Positions 10,501 to 18,624 of a stretch of DNA of 35,598 nucleotides are shown here, piece by piece. The stretch spans positions 1 through 35,598 of the forward strand of contig RFQF01000002.1 in NCBI GenBank assembly GCA_009925805.1, given 5' to 3'. The DNA is from Flavobacteriia bacterium (lineage in GTDB: Bacteria; Bacteroidota; Bacteroidia; Flavobacteriales_D; Crocinitomicaceae). The notes under the pieces were generated by a model. The model searched no databases and was not told the origin of the DNA. It was given only the letters and a program-made list of their open reading frames with translations. The translations under genes were made by a program, and so were the position numbers. Each line of letters starts with the position of its first letter. Position 1 is the stretch's first letter.

Positions 10501-11891
10501 CCAAAATTGATGACCGATCCTGTAGCGAAATCGCTTGAATTGTAGGTAACCTGAATCTCGGGCTTAGGGCCAAAAGGATTAATGCCATAACCCTTAAGTA
10601 CCCAATTTTGAGGACTGTTTGGATCGTTAGACTGAATTTGTAGATTTCCAGTGGAGAACCCGCCCACGACAGGGGTAAACAAGAAATGCAGGTATTGCCC
10701 TGTTCCTGGGGCTAAATTCATTGGAAGGGCTGCAGGAACCCAAGAAAACGCAGACCCTGTGATGACCACGTTACTAATACTTAATGGTCCTTGGCCGTTG
10801 TTTACAACATATACCGAATCAAGGAGGGAGCTTCCGAGAAGGGTAGAATCCACGGTAACCGTATCCAAAACAGGTATTACTTGTGCATGATGTTGCAGCT
10901 GCAGTTGAGAGGCCACGCCAATAGCGCTCAAATTGAACCCGTAACTCGCTTCATCCCAGTCGTTCGAAGTTATGGTGATATGATCGCTTAAATTTCCAGC
11001 AACTTGGGGGGATAAACTCACGTTCAAAAAGACGGTATCCAACGGCGCTACGGTTGAAGCAGGATTATTTGTAATGTGCCATTGGGTTCCTTGGGTAAGA
11101 GCAATGGAGCTTATGGAAAGGTTGCCGGTACCCTGATTGGATATCTGGAAGGTTTTTGATACGGTGTTTCCAATTCCAACTGTTCCGTAGTTTGACGTGG
11201 AGTTTATGGCTTGATTTACATTTTGTTCTGTTACCTTGATATCGGGAATTTGTGGACAATACGAAATGCGTTTCACGAGAATTCCGTTAGGACCAGAAAC
11301 ACTCAAGGCGGTGATTTCACGTTGGGTGAAGCGGATTTTTTTGAAGGGCGTCGTTGCGGAAATAATCAATCGTCCATCGTCGGCGTTTCCTGAGTAGGCT
11401 TTAATGGTTTTCGTGCTGTTCACAAAGTAGGTACCACCAGCCGTTCCCGTTGGAACCCCGGGTTGATAGGTGTAGGTTACTCCGGTAGTGAGGTATTGAC
11501 CGTTGGATAATTTTGGATAAATGCGTTGAATTTGTTCCTCCCCATCGGTATTGTTGTTGATCGCTCCGAAGTCCAGCATTACCCCATATACCAGCTGGGT
11601 GAAGGTAATTTCTACCACAACGGAGTCTAAATTTAGGTTGTTATCCTTTCCAACCCATAATGAACTTGACCCATAAGGATAAAAATTAGGACCGTTTCCA
11701 GCTGTTTTTTGCACGAACACATTAAAAGGCATGTTAAACGTTGCAGCGGCATAGGTATAGCTGCTTACGTTCGAACCCACTGTGCCCAAATTCGAATTGG
11801 TCAGGGTAAAACTTGAGGTACCGCAAGGGAGTTGGGCCTTAAAGTTTTGCAGAGTAACCAATAAAAGGACGAAAAATAGAAAAGTTCGCAT
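7566..11891 (-). CDS. Giant T9SS-secreted protein with HYDIN/ASPM-type repeats and a CHAP amidase domain
   Basis: The product is 1441 residues. In order it has a signal peptide (1-20), an N-terminal beta domain (about 21-212), and three choice-of-anchor-D / ASPM-SPD2-Hydin-like Ig domains (about 214-325, 335-437, 443-553). A fibronectin-III-like domain (about 580-675) follows. A CHAP domain (about 700-860) comes next, with likely catalytic Cys734 in GWQCVEL and His798 in SAGHVAMI, then another Fn3-like domain, further beta domains, and a type A T9SS C-terminal domain (about 1360-1441, starting RLIPNPNSG). CHAP domains are Cys/His peptidoglycan amidases or endopeptidases, so a secreted wall- or peptide-cleaving role is likely but not proven. 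The start is the ATG at 11891; an in-frame TTG at 11912 would overlap the phoD-like gene and adds a non-signal extension. Only 4 nt separate it from the phoD-like stop, so the two are co-transcribed. Confidence 0.85.
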   Translation of the reverse strand: MRTFLFFVLLLVTLQNFKAQLPCGTSSFTLTNSNLGTVGSNVSSYTYAAATFNMPFNVFVQKTAGNGPNFYPYGSSSLWVGKDNNLNLDSVVVEITFTQLVYGVMLDFGAINNNTDGEEQIQRIYPKLSNGQYLTTGVTYTYQPGVPTGTAGGTYFVNSTKTIKAYSGNADDGRLIISATTPFKKIRFTQREITALSVSGPNGILVKRISYCPQIPDIKVTEQNVNQAINSTSNYGTVGIGNTVSKTFQISNQGTGNLSISSIALTQGTQWHITNNPASTVAPLDTVFLNVSLSPQVAGNLSDHITITSNDWDEASYGFNLSAIGVASQLQLQHHAQVIPVLDTVTVDSTLLGSSLLDSVYVVNNGQGPLSISNVVITGSAFSWVPAALPMNLAPGTGQYLHFLFTPVVGGFSTGNLQIQSNDPNSPQNWVLKGYGINPFGPKPEIQVTYNSSDFATGSVINFGACSIGNSLAVAIIIKNIGTANLNLSNLQSTNPMFTLTPSVTGTLAPGASIIRTITFTPSILGITNGTIYFSTNDIDENPFVFHLVGTGMAPLLANCTGCNHLGVNSNPMHKAEWVDNLPVLEWQHEEGIAATYYKVELFKVNNANNTEVAIGINGNLVNTVTAPGTASYAKLVCSTPLLYKTLYSWKVTAFDANNVPIACFKRQFTTLPKPTPLPLNCSGVPAGVDPFGTRLGEVNNVPIYKNGGCENGVYNKASTTIQSQSGWSYGWQCVELPARFYFTRYRINIQGGNGKDYFDVTGNRKGLRQMTNGLTTSAPKSNDMITFMRADPTSAGHVAMIRNFTPSYSQNVSNYTLNTFQQNWGSIASQHLNYPLSLKLMSGKWTATSSYPTTRGWVRAVPEIVSPGSTNSIPTIGTTTPTFTWIKHNYVMGYRVRLYKLNGNCYQQVGNTLNITGNQINGQGFPALTPGATYKWTVENVYYNSSSINFNQCTPIYTSADKTVLSDNYYFKVSASATGGNLGPVAANGGNQAALYVQAVASPVNGASIFLKNAEDWIYLDETHGNGAVDILQEFTPCTNDSMLLTRSGYFPAKFSLNQVTFKDKMGIPMIAQRSPIVFRVSHSNDILAPYLNVQAENVQGFWLSTNGGANFQNYPASTQKIPVNLTHGMNYFEFVVFNGSDTVVVTDKWLYTDHAQTLRKIQINQRESIKASLYVDGDLYSEVLSTQQLALPEGSYTLTMVAPGYELVRYLVESDTSITYAPKMRADVLRDTILVTQLDFTQFLWNGLSVHGKEVGPIEIGQHQPNPILQVNPWSQTLSFNTHGNSLDVSWIVDRIKSVANPSLLIEQAGTWRLLPSTSWGDSVRYEDEFQILKLKGWNFNGAITLVESTNASQGLGHEIRLIPNPNSGATVEVLFSFEEHAPCSYRVIDLQGRCKMDGKVVLDEKLRASIAIESLAPGLYSFEFQTSEGMQRVPFVRQ

Positions 11892-11895
11892 TCGG

Positions 11896-13701
11896 TTAAT
11901 TTGTTTTTTCAAAGCGAAAGGATTGTGGTTTTCCTTTGCCTAAGGTTAACGTGTAGGATCCTGGTTTCAATTTTTGTATATCTAATGAAACGATGGTTAA
12001 GCCATTTTCCCAATGAGCTACCTCGGTTGGTACTTGCTGTTGGGTACCGTCCGATGCATACATGTGAATTTCCGTTGGGGAACAATTAAAGGTTTGCAAT
12101 TTGATAAAATCATGACTTGGATTTGGGTACATTCCCACCAAGATGGGTGCATTCAGTTGATTTACTTCAACAGAAAAGCGGTTGCATGGACCCAGTAAAT
12201 TTTGTGGAAATGCCCCATGACCTAAGGCCGCAGCGTTTGATAGCGTTAGGGTATTTGAACCTAAATTAACCGCAAAAGACTTAACGGCAGTGCTTGAAGG
12301 ATTCATTTGATCAATAGTTTGTAAGTGATACCAGTCTCCTTGGACACGTTGAGGGGTGATATCTACTAAAATGTATCCGTGTTTGGTAAGTTCCACGTAA
12401 TTAATCCAAGGATTTTGTTGGGTAATAAAGGCGGCCAAATTTATAGGACTTCCAGGGGAGGTTACACTCGGTGTTACCATTTCAACCCCCACCGGGTTTG
12501 GACCATTTTTTAAGTTTAAAGCCCAACTCGTATGAATATCGCCTGTTAGGAAAACCGTGTTATTTATGGATTGACCCGATAAAAAATCGTACAATTTTTG
12601 ACGTTCTGCAGGGTATCCATCCCACGAATCGGTATTTATTGGCGATCCGAATAACGTTACGGCACCTATCATTACTTGATTTCCAATGATTTTCCAAGGT
12701 TGTTGTGTAGTGGCTAATTCGTTTTTAAACCAATTAAATTGGGAGTGTCCCATGAGGGTACGGCTCGTATCGTTGAAGTTTGGGTCGTTTGCATTTAATT
12801 GAATTTCCCTTCCCTCCAGTCGCGTATCAAGCATAATAACTTTTGCTAGGTCGCCAAGAGCAAATGTTCTAAATATCTCTTGATTCCCGGGAGCCTTTGG
12901 GCGAATTGGAATCCACTCAAAATAAGCACGCTTTCCAGCCGCCATCCGCTGATTCCACGGGCCTTCGTTGGCTTGGTGATTTTGAGCCCCACCGGTGTAG
13001 GAATTATTGGCAGTTTCATGATCATCCCAAATACAAATCCACGGGAAATTTTGATGTAACTTTCGTAATGCATAATCCAAATGGTATGAATTATACCGCA
13101 AGCGATACTCGTTTAAATCTATTATTTCAACCAAGGGTTGCCAAGTTCGGTCAACGTTGGGATTTGGACTAAAGCCTTGGCTTTCATATTCATAGATGTA
13201 ATCTCCCAACATTAACACAGCATCAATATCATTTTTTTCGGCAATCGCTTCATAGGCATTAAAATAACCCGACTCCATACTGGCGCAAGAAACCACCGCC
13301 AAACGGAAATTATTGACATTTCCAACAGGAAGTGTTTTGGTTCGACCTACTAAACTGTAAGCTCCGTTGTGCTCAAATTCATAGTAATAAAACGTGTTAG
13401 GGTTTAATCCAGTAACATCAATTTTAACCGTAAAGTCTTTCGTAGAATCGGTAGTAAAAACGCCACTCGAAACGATGTTTGTAAACTGTTCATCGGTGGC
13501 CACGTGATAGGTACCCGTAAGGACTGATCCGTAGTCAGTAGGCGTCACTCGGGTCCAGATAATTACCCGGTCACTCAGGGGATCTCCCGAGGCTACACCG
13601 TGGTAAAAAGGGGCAATGCACTCTTGGGGACTAACGCTCGTTTGAGCTAGGGCACCAAGGCTCAATAATACGGAAAGGATGAGCAAAGAAAATTTCAACA
13701 T
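11896..13701 (-). CDS. phoD: PhoD-like alkaline phosphatase/phosphodiesterase with T9SS sorting domain
   Basis: This 601-residue secreted metallophosphatase has a signal peptide at residues 1-20 (cleavage after ALAQ). The PhoD N-terminal Fn3-like domain begins with HGVASGDPLSDRVIIWTRV (34-52). The catalytic domain shows VVSCAS (136-141), LGDYIYE (165-171), WDDHETANN (225-233) and TGDIHTSW (387-394), the usual Fe/Ca-binding signature set. The last 80 or so residues (GMYPNPSHDFIKLQ onward) are a type A T9SS domain, so the enzyme is probably released or surface-bound. The family hydrolyses phosphate mono- and diesters to supply phosphate. The start is the ATG at 13701. A TTG at 13731 also keeps the frame open but lies upstream of the -7 box, so it is rejected. 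It is the first gene of a two-gene operon with the CHAP protein. No Pho box could be identified by eye. Confidence 0.92.
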   Translation of the reverse strand: MLKFSLLILSVLLSLGALAQTSVSPQECIAPFYHGVASGDPLSDRVIIWTRVTPTDYGSVLTGTYHVATDEQFTNIVSSGVFTTDSTKDFTVKIDVTGLNPNTFYYYEFEHNGAYSLVGRTKTLPVGNVNNFRLAVVSCASMESGYFNAYEAIAEKNDIDAVLMLGDYIYEYESQGFSPNPNVDRTWQPLVEIIDLNEYRLRYNSYHLDYALRKLHQNFPWICIWDDHETANNSYTGGAQNHQANEGPWNQRMAAGKRAYFEWIPIRPKAPGNQEIFRTFALGDLAKVIMLDTRLEGREIQLNANDPNFNDTSRTLMGHSQFNWFKNELATTQQPWKIIGNQVMIGAVTLFGSPINTDSWDGYPAERQKLYDFLSGQSINNTVFLTGDIHTSWALNLKNGPNPVGVEMVTPSVTSPGSPINLAAFITQQNPWINYVELTKHGYILVDITPQRVQGDWYHLQTIDQMNPSSTAVKSFAVNLGSNTLTLSNAAALGHGAFPQNLLGPCNRFSVEVNQLNAPILVGMYPNPSHDFIKLQTFNCSPTEIHMYASDGTQQQVPTEVAHWENGLTIVSLDIQKLKPGSYTLTLGKGKPQSFRFEKTN

Positions 13702-13718
13702 CTTAATAAAATTTGAAT

Positions 13719-13726
13719 CAAAATTA
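13719..13726 (-). promoter_or_regulatory. -7 box (TAATTTTG) for the phoD-CHAP operon
   Basis: The minus strand reads TAATTTTG, an exact TANNTTTG match, 17 nt upstream of the phoD-like ATG. This spacing equals that of the box before the gene at 140-583. It also decides the start: any start upstream of 13719 would be untranscribed from this promoter. Confidence 0.5.
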
Positions 13727-13804
13727 CGCAACTGCCTTTAATCGAAGTATTTTGCGCCCAGTTTTGAAGTATATTTAATCTAAGTTTAACCTAAGGGGAA
13801 TTGC

Positions 13805-14749
13805 ATGGTGGATAGTAACCAAAAACAGGACGAACGTGTTCAAGAAGATTTGGGATTTGGGAGTAAAAACTACGCCAATAAATCGCGCTATCTGAATCCG
13901 GATGGCACCTTCAACATTCGACGAAAAGGCGCGCGATTTTGGGAGAATTTTGACGTATACCACACGCTGATTACGATGTCTTGGCGAAGGTTTTTGGTGT
14001 TTGTTTTGCTGGGATTTATCTTGGTGAATTCCTTTTTTACCCTACTGTATTTTAGCATCGGTGTCGACCATTTTGGGAATTTTCCAACCGAAACGCCCTT
14101 CCATAATTTCATTCAATTGTTTTTCTTCAGCTCACAGACATTAACTACCGTGGGCTATGGTCATATTTATCCCAAAGGAACCATGGCGAGTGCTGTGGCG
14201 ATGTTGGAAGCGGCCTTTGGTTTAATGGCTTTTGCCCTTGCGACCGGAATTTTATTTGCGCGTTTTTCGCGTCCTCAGGGTAAATTACTGTTCAGTCAGA
14301 ACCTGATCATTGCCCCGTATAAAGCGACAAAAGGTCTCATGTTTCGTTTGGCCAATCCCAAGCGGAACGAACTCATTGAGGTGGAAGTGCAGGTGCTTTT
14401 GTCGACCATCAACCACGACACAGGCCTTCGCCTGTACAAACCCCTCGAACTGGAACTTCGAAAAGTGAATTTTCTCGCCATGACGTGGACGGTGGTTCAC
14501 CCCTTAGATGCAAGCAGTCCGCTGTTTGAGGCGACCTTGGAGGATTATAAAGCCTTGGATGCCGAAATTTTGATATTAGTGAAAGCCATCGACGACACCT
14601 ATGAACAAATGGTGCATTACCGACATGCTTATACCTATGAAGATGTATTGAGTGACGTCAAATTTGTCCCGATTTCTCTTGAACCGCAACCCAAAGGCAA
14701 ATTGCACCTTGATTTGCAAAAAATTCATGAGGTTGTAAAGGTGGAATAA
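13805..14749 (+). CDS. KirBac-type inward-rectifier potassium channel
   Basis: This 314-residue two-transmembrane potassium channel has a cytoplasmic N-terminus with an amphipathic slide region (about 40-60) and TM1 at about 62-84. A pore helix is followed by the selectivity filter TVGYG (115-119), then TM2 (about 127-153) and a C-terminal cytoplasmic Ig-like Kir domain (about 160-305). The family passes K+ across the inner membrane with modulation by lipids and ligands through the C-terminal domain. Length and layout match bacterial Kir proteins. The ATG at 13805 is the only sensible start. A weak -7-like TAAGTTTA is at 13781-13788. It stands alone between two minus-strand phosphatase operons and converges with the 5'-nucleotidase gene with 8 nt between stops. 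Confidence 0.93.
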   Translation: MVDSNQKQDERVQEDLGFGSKNYANKSRYLNPDGTFNIRRKGARFWENFDVYHTLITMSWRRFLVFVLLGFILVNSFFTLLYFSIGVDHFGNFPTETPFHNFIQLFFFSSQTLTTVGYGHIYPKGTMASAVAMLEAAFGLMAFALATGILFARFSRPQGKLLFSQNLIIAPYKATKGLMFRLANPKRNELIEVEVQVLLSTINHDTGLRLYKPLELELRKVNFLAMTWTVVHPLDASSPLFEATLEDYKALDAEILILVKAIDDTYEQMVHYRHAYTYEDVLSDVKFVPISLEPQPKGKLHLDLQKIHEVVKVE

Positions 14750-14757
14750 TCTCCTGG

Positions 14758-15654
14758 CTAGACCACCAAGAGTCCGTGATGAAACAGGGATTTTTCAAAG
14801 TCAATATCAATCCGACCTAGAAATAATCCTGCCCACCCGGTTTGGTTAATGAGTATGGGTTTTTTATCCAAGTTTTCAGTCATCAAGGGCTTTTCCAGAA
14901 AGGTATGGGTATGCCCCCCTAAGATGAGGTCAATGTTTTGCGTTTGTGCTGCCAACACTTTATCCGAAACTTGGTTGGAATTGTATTCGAAGCCGAGATG
15001 GGAGAGGCAAATCACCAAATCACAATTTTTAGCCTTGAGGGTTTTTGCGGTTTGATTGGCCACCGTAACGGGATCAAGGTATTGCATTCCTCGATAGTTG
15101 GAATCTCCCGCTAAGCCATCAAGATTTACGCCTAGCCCTAAGATACCTATTTTTAATCCTCCCTTTTGAAGGATGAGGTGAGGAACCGTGGCTCCTTCTA
15201 AAACGGTGTTTTTGAAATCGTAATTGCTGCAAATGAAGGGAAAACGAGCATGTTGTTGGGCATTTTTGAAACCGTCCATTCCAATATCGAAATCATGATT
15301 TCCCATGGTGGAGGCATCGTATTGCATGGCGCTCATTAATTTCATTTCTAGTACGCCATGGTACTTATTGAAATAGGGCGTTCCCTGAAAGATATCGCCC
15401 GAATCTAAGAGTAAAACATGTTCTTCTTCCGCGCGAATTTTTTCAACGAGTGCAGCACGCTTGGCTACCCCTCCCATGCCCGGATACTTGGCGTGATTCA
15501 TTGGAAAGGGATCGATGTTGGAATGTGTATCGTTGGTGTGCAGAATCGTTAACTTTTTTCCACGCTTAAAGGATTGTGCACGCAGGTCCAGCCCACCGCT
15601 CAATGCGCCCAGGGTTACCAATCCCGTTGTACTTAAAAAACTTCTTCGATTCAT
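14758..15654 (-). CDS. 5'-nucleotidase catalytic (metallophosphatase) protein, Tat-type signal
   Basis: This 298-residue protein corresponds to the N-terminal catalytic half of UshA-type 5'-nucleotidases. Metal-binding motifs are HTNDTHS (39-45), DSGDIFQGTP (84-93), GNHDFD (118-123), CLSHLG (216-221) and GGHTHT (246-251). The N-terminus MNRRSFLSTTG carries a twin-arginine RRxFL motif followed by a hydrophobic stretch, so export folded by Tat is likely. It would hydrolyse nucleoside monophosphates or cyclic nucleotides in the periplasm. The substrate-binding C-terminal domain of UshA is missing and is encoded by the preceding gene in the operon. The two genes overlap by 4 nt (ATGA at 15651-15654), implying translational coupling and a working pair. 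It is the last gene of the five-gene nucleic-acid operon. Confidence 0.93.
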   Translation of the reverse strand: MNRRSFLSTTGLVTLGALSGGLDLRAQSFKRGKKLTILHTNDTHSNIDPFPMNHAKYPGMGGVAKRAALVEKIRAEEEHVLLLDSGDIFQGTPYFNKYHGVLEMKLMSAMQYDASTMGNHDFDIGMDGFKNAQQHARFPFICSNYDFKNTVLEGATVPHLILQKGGLKIGILGLGVNLDGLAGDSNYRGMQYLDPVTVANQTAKTLKAKNCDLVICLSHLGFEYNSNQVSDKVLAAQTQNIDLILGGHTHTFLEKPLMTENLDKKPILINQTGWAGLFLGRIDIDFEKSLFHHGLLVV

Positions 15655-16355
15655 GGGATGTACCTTTTTTCGCTGCGGTTTTGTATTGTTCCTTGCTGCT
15701 TTACTGCTTGAATGAAAACATCCCGCATATTTCGCCTGCTAATCGTTAACGATTCAGGTTTCAAGAAAAAGGTCATTTTATCCCCGCCGTTAGCCAAGTA
15801 GTCGGAGGTGATTACCGTAATGTGGGTGTGTTCAGGTAGTAAGCTATGGATAAGTAGTTTTCCTTTTTCAAACCGTGCATTGGAAAGGGCAACACCTTTG
15901 GCTTGTAGGGTAAGGTTTTGTTCAATCTCCGGAATGCGTTCTACTGGCAAGCGTACCCACGCCACCACGTTGTCAAAGGGCATGAGTTTGTACATGTCTC
16001 CCACGGTGATTTTCCCTGGATTAATGCTCGATCTAAGCCCCCCTGCATTGAGTAAAACAATCACGGGTTCCTTCATTTTGACGGCTTGTGTTTCTTGTTG
16101 CAGCAACGCATCGGCAGACCAATTCAGCAAATTCGAATTCGGAAAACGCAAATCAAAACTGGTATCGGCTAAGCCAATAACTTCCTCCATTTCAGCGGCT
16201 AAGCTGTCATAATAGGGTTGAATCATGGCGCTAACGGCTTCCTTTGCAGGATAACTGGCATCTAGGCCCACATTTTTAACACCGGTATGGAGGCTTAATT
16301 GATGGGAACAACCCCATAATAGCAGAACCCAAAGCGTAAGGAACCAAAAACGCAT
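15651..16355 (-). CDS. 5'-nucleotidase C-terminal-domain lipoprotein
   Basis: This 234-residue lipoprotein has a signal sequence with lipobox LLWGC (Cys16). The remainder is the 5'-nucleotidase C-terminal domain (PF02872 type). It shows NAGGLRSSINPG (103-114) and KITVGDMYKLMPFDN (115-129), which in UshA form part of the nucleotide base pocket, and SDYLANGGDKMTFF near residue 184. No catalytic metallophosphatase domain is present, so it probably needs the Tat-exported partner encoded directly downstream. It starts with the ATG at 16355, which overlaps the endonuclease stop by one base (TAATG), and it overlaps the next gene by 4 nt. The C-domain gene precedes the N-domain gene, the reverse of the order in fused UshA. 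Membrane anchoring of the substrate-binding half is inferred from the lipobox. Confidence 0.9.
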   Translation of the reverse strand: MRFWFLTLWVLLLWGCSHQLSLHTGVKNVGLDASYPAKEAVSAMIQPYYDSLAAEMEEVIGLADTSFDLRFPNSNLLNWSADALLQQETQAVKMKEPVIVLLNAGGLRSSINPGKITVGDMYKLMPFDNVVAWVRLPVERIPEIEQNLTLQAKGVALSNARFEKGKLLIHSLLPEHTHITVITSDYLANGGDKMTFFLKPESLTISRRNMRDVFIQAVKQQGTIQNRSEKRYIP

Positions 16356-18622
16356 TATTCAATCACAAAGCTTCGTTGGGTTGTGCCGAAAGGCGTTTCC
16401 ACGGCTAAAATGTATTGTCCAGTGTTCAGGGAAGAGGCATCAAGAATAAGCACAGGCACTTCCAAATTATTATCTTGCTTAACCCTTCTACCGCTCATAT
16501 CGAAAATGGTGTATCCAACTATCGTAGTGTTATTTACCTGTGCATACACTTTATTATTGCTGGGAACAGGAAATACCGAAAAATTAGCAGCCAATTGTTC
16601 TGCCACTCCGGCATAGCAGTTTTCCCCTAAGTAATGCATGTTCGAAAAGTCAATATGGCAAACGTAATTGATGGAATCAATGAAAGGATTACGGTTTCCT
16701 TGAACGTTGTAAATGTATTCTTGACGAGCAATTTCGTAAGCGTCAGGAAGATCATTGAAATGCCAGTTTTTCAAGGAATTTTGGTCCTGGTAAGCAGGAA
16801 GGCTCCAATTCAATCCGTTTTGACCGTTGTAACACGTGGCTTCATAAAAAATGGACCTCGCTGAATTTCCTTTTTGGGCGGCACGTGGCTCGTAACACAT
16901 TTGATTTCCGTGGTAGCCAACGTTTCCTTCTAAGTAGGTGAAAATGATACTTCCGGTGATATCCAGCAAGGGTAAATTACTCCTGGGTGAATTGGCGTTG
17001 GCCAAGTTGGTAGGATACAAATTATGCAGGTCTGTATATTCAGGGAGTTCTGGGTTGTCACAAGGGTAGGAGGGCATCCATGAATGACAGTAGGAATGCT
17101 CGCGAGAATAACCTGCTACGGTCCAGTCAAAAGGATCGGTAAATACTTTTCGTTCTCCGGAATATACGCAGGTAACATACGATTGTCCAGCAGTGGTATC
17201 GCAGGTTTCAAATTGATTGATGAGTGTTTGCTTATAATTGAAATAACTAATTTGGGTATGCGGATTAATAAGAGAAGATAAATTGCTTAAAAACGTAGGG
17301 CTTTGGGCGTTGATACCCGCGTAATAATTCCCGATGTTCAATCCGGTCGTTGTAACATTTCCGGTGGCAGGATTTACGGTTCTGTAGTTTTCAAAGCCCG
17401 CAGGCCCGTTGAAGGCATATACTGCCAAGTAATAAGGTTGATTTGCCCGAACACCCCGAGGAACAAAGGAGGTTCCGCTGCCCGTGTAGGCAACTTTCGC
17501 ATTCCCGAGAACATCTCCGCGTAGGTAGGTAGTACCATCAACAGGAACTCCCGACACTGGTCCCGTTTTAGACCACAACACCACGTATTTTTCAGCACCT
17601 GTTCCGGCTGTGTAGTTTCCAGTAAACGTGTAAGCTTGTAAGTTGGTAAAGGTAAGATTCGAGGGATTTGACGTGGGCTCTGTGGCGAGATTATCCAATC
17701 CTACAGCTAATAGATGAATGATGTACGGATTTTCGTCGTTGTCATCGTTGGCAATCGTCAAGGTAGCTACACGCGTTCCGTTACCCGTGGGTGCGAAATT
17801 CAAATTAAAATTCTGAGAACTGGTTGCCCCGATGGTAGCTGTGTTGAGGTTGGTGGTAAAATCAGCGGCTTGGGTGCCGGTTAAAGTGGTACCGGAAACG
17901 GTAAGATTTTGAACCCCAGAATTTTCCACGGTGATGGTATTTGCGGCCGTGTTTCCAATTACATAGGTACCGTTATCTAAGACCGTATTTCCATTGATCT
18001 TTACATTGATTTCGCGTGCAGGCGCTACGTAAGGAACAATATCAGCAAGGCTTCGGGGAACGATTTGATAATTCGCATTGAACTGCCCCAATAAACCGGT
18101 AATAGTTACTGCCCCTGCGGGAATGGAGGTGCCATCAATGTTGGTGGTTCCGTTAATGCGAACATCGAGGGTATTTCCACCGCTTGTGATTTGCACGGTG
18201 CTGTTACCCGCAGCGAATGAACCTGTTTGAACGAAAGTAACATTTTCGATGCGCACCAGTTGTGACTCCAACAACTCTCCCGCACTGGTAATAGGAATCA
18301 CCTGCGGAACATTTTGGGTTACCGGTCCGTGGTTAGTAAAACTGTTGGTGGGGGATAGTTCCAATAATCCGCTAAAGTCGAAAAGGACGCCTGTGGCGGT
18401 AATGGAATCGCCCAAAGCTATTCCGGAAAGATTGTTTCCGTAACAGGCAATACCTGCGGTAGCATCTTGAATGTAGCGAATAGAACCTAATTCCGAACCG
18501 TTGGAAACGACCCCTTTAACGGTAACCGTGGCTCCAATGGAAAGGCTGCGCGCTTGTTGAATGGTTTGAGCTTGCATGCAAGCCACCGATAGGATTACAA
18601 AAGAGGTTAAAATCGTTTTCAT
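16355..18622 (-). CDS. Secreted endonuclease I family nuclease with T9SS sorting domain
   Basis: The product is 755 residues. A signal peptide (1-19) is followed by OB-fold-like nucleic-acid-binding beta domains (about 22-198, YhcR/DUF5689-like), a choice-of-anchor-D/HYDIN-type Ig domain (about 203-308) and an Fn3-like domain (about 318-425). The endonuclease I (EndA/NucM) catalytic domain spans about 440-660, with REHSYCHSW (507-515), DLHNLYPTNLANANSPRSN (531-549) and QGNRNPFIDS (641-650). A type A T9SS sorting domain ends the chain (about 682-755). EndA enzymes cut double-stranded DNA and RNA nonspecifically outside the cytoplasm. It lies 2 nt after the TonB-receptor stop and shares one base with the next gene, so it is firmly part of the operon. 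The choice of ATG at 18622 gives a clean signal peptide. Its role in extracellular DNA breakdown is well supported by family and context. Confidence 0.93.
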   Translation of the reverse strand: MKTILTSFVILSVACMQAQTIQQARSLSIGATVTVKGVVSNGSELGSIRYIQDATAGIACYGNNLSGIALGDSITATGVLFDFSGLLELSPTNSFTNHGPVTQNVPQVIPITSAGELLESQLVRIENVTFVQTGSFAAGNSTVQITSGGNTLDVRINGTTNIDGTSIPAGAVTITGLLGQFNANYQIVPRSLADIVPYVAPAREINVKINGNTVLDNGTYVIGNTAANTITVENSGVQNLTVSGTTLTGTQAADFTTNLNTATIGATSSQNFNLNFAPTGNGTRVATLTIANDDNDENPYIIHLLAVGLDNLATEPTSNPSNLTFTNLQAYTFTGNYTAGTGAEKYVVLWSKTGPVSGVPVDGTTYLRGDVLGNAKVAYTGSGTSFVPRGVRANQPYYLAVYAFNGPAGFENYRTVNPATGNVTTTGLNIGNYYAGINAQSPTFLSNLSSLINPHTQISYFNYKQTLINQFETCDTTAGQSYVTCVYSGERKVFTDPFDWTVAGYSREHSYCHSWMPSYPCDNPELPEYTDLHNLYPTNLANANSPRSNLPLLDITGSIIFTYLEGNVGYHGNQMCYEPRAAQKGNSARSIFYEATCYNGQNGLNWSLPAYQDQNSLKNWHFNDLPDAYEIARQEYIYNVQGNRNPFIDSINYVCHIDFSNMHYLGENCYAGVAEQLAANFSVFPVPSNNKVYAQVNNTTIVGYTIFDMSGRRVKQDNNLEVPVLILDASSLNTGQYILAVETPFGTTQRSFVIE

Positions 18623-18624
18623 AC

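Noticed and set aside
11892-11912. TTG start at 11912 for the CHAP protein
   Set aside because: It would overlap the phoD-like stop and place extra residues before a complete signal peptide that begins at the ATG at 11891.
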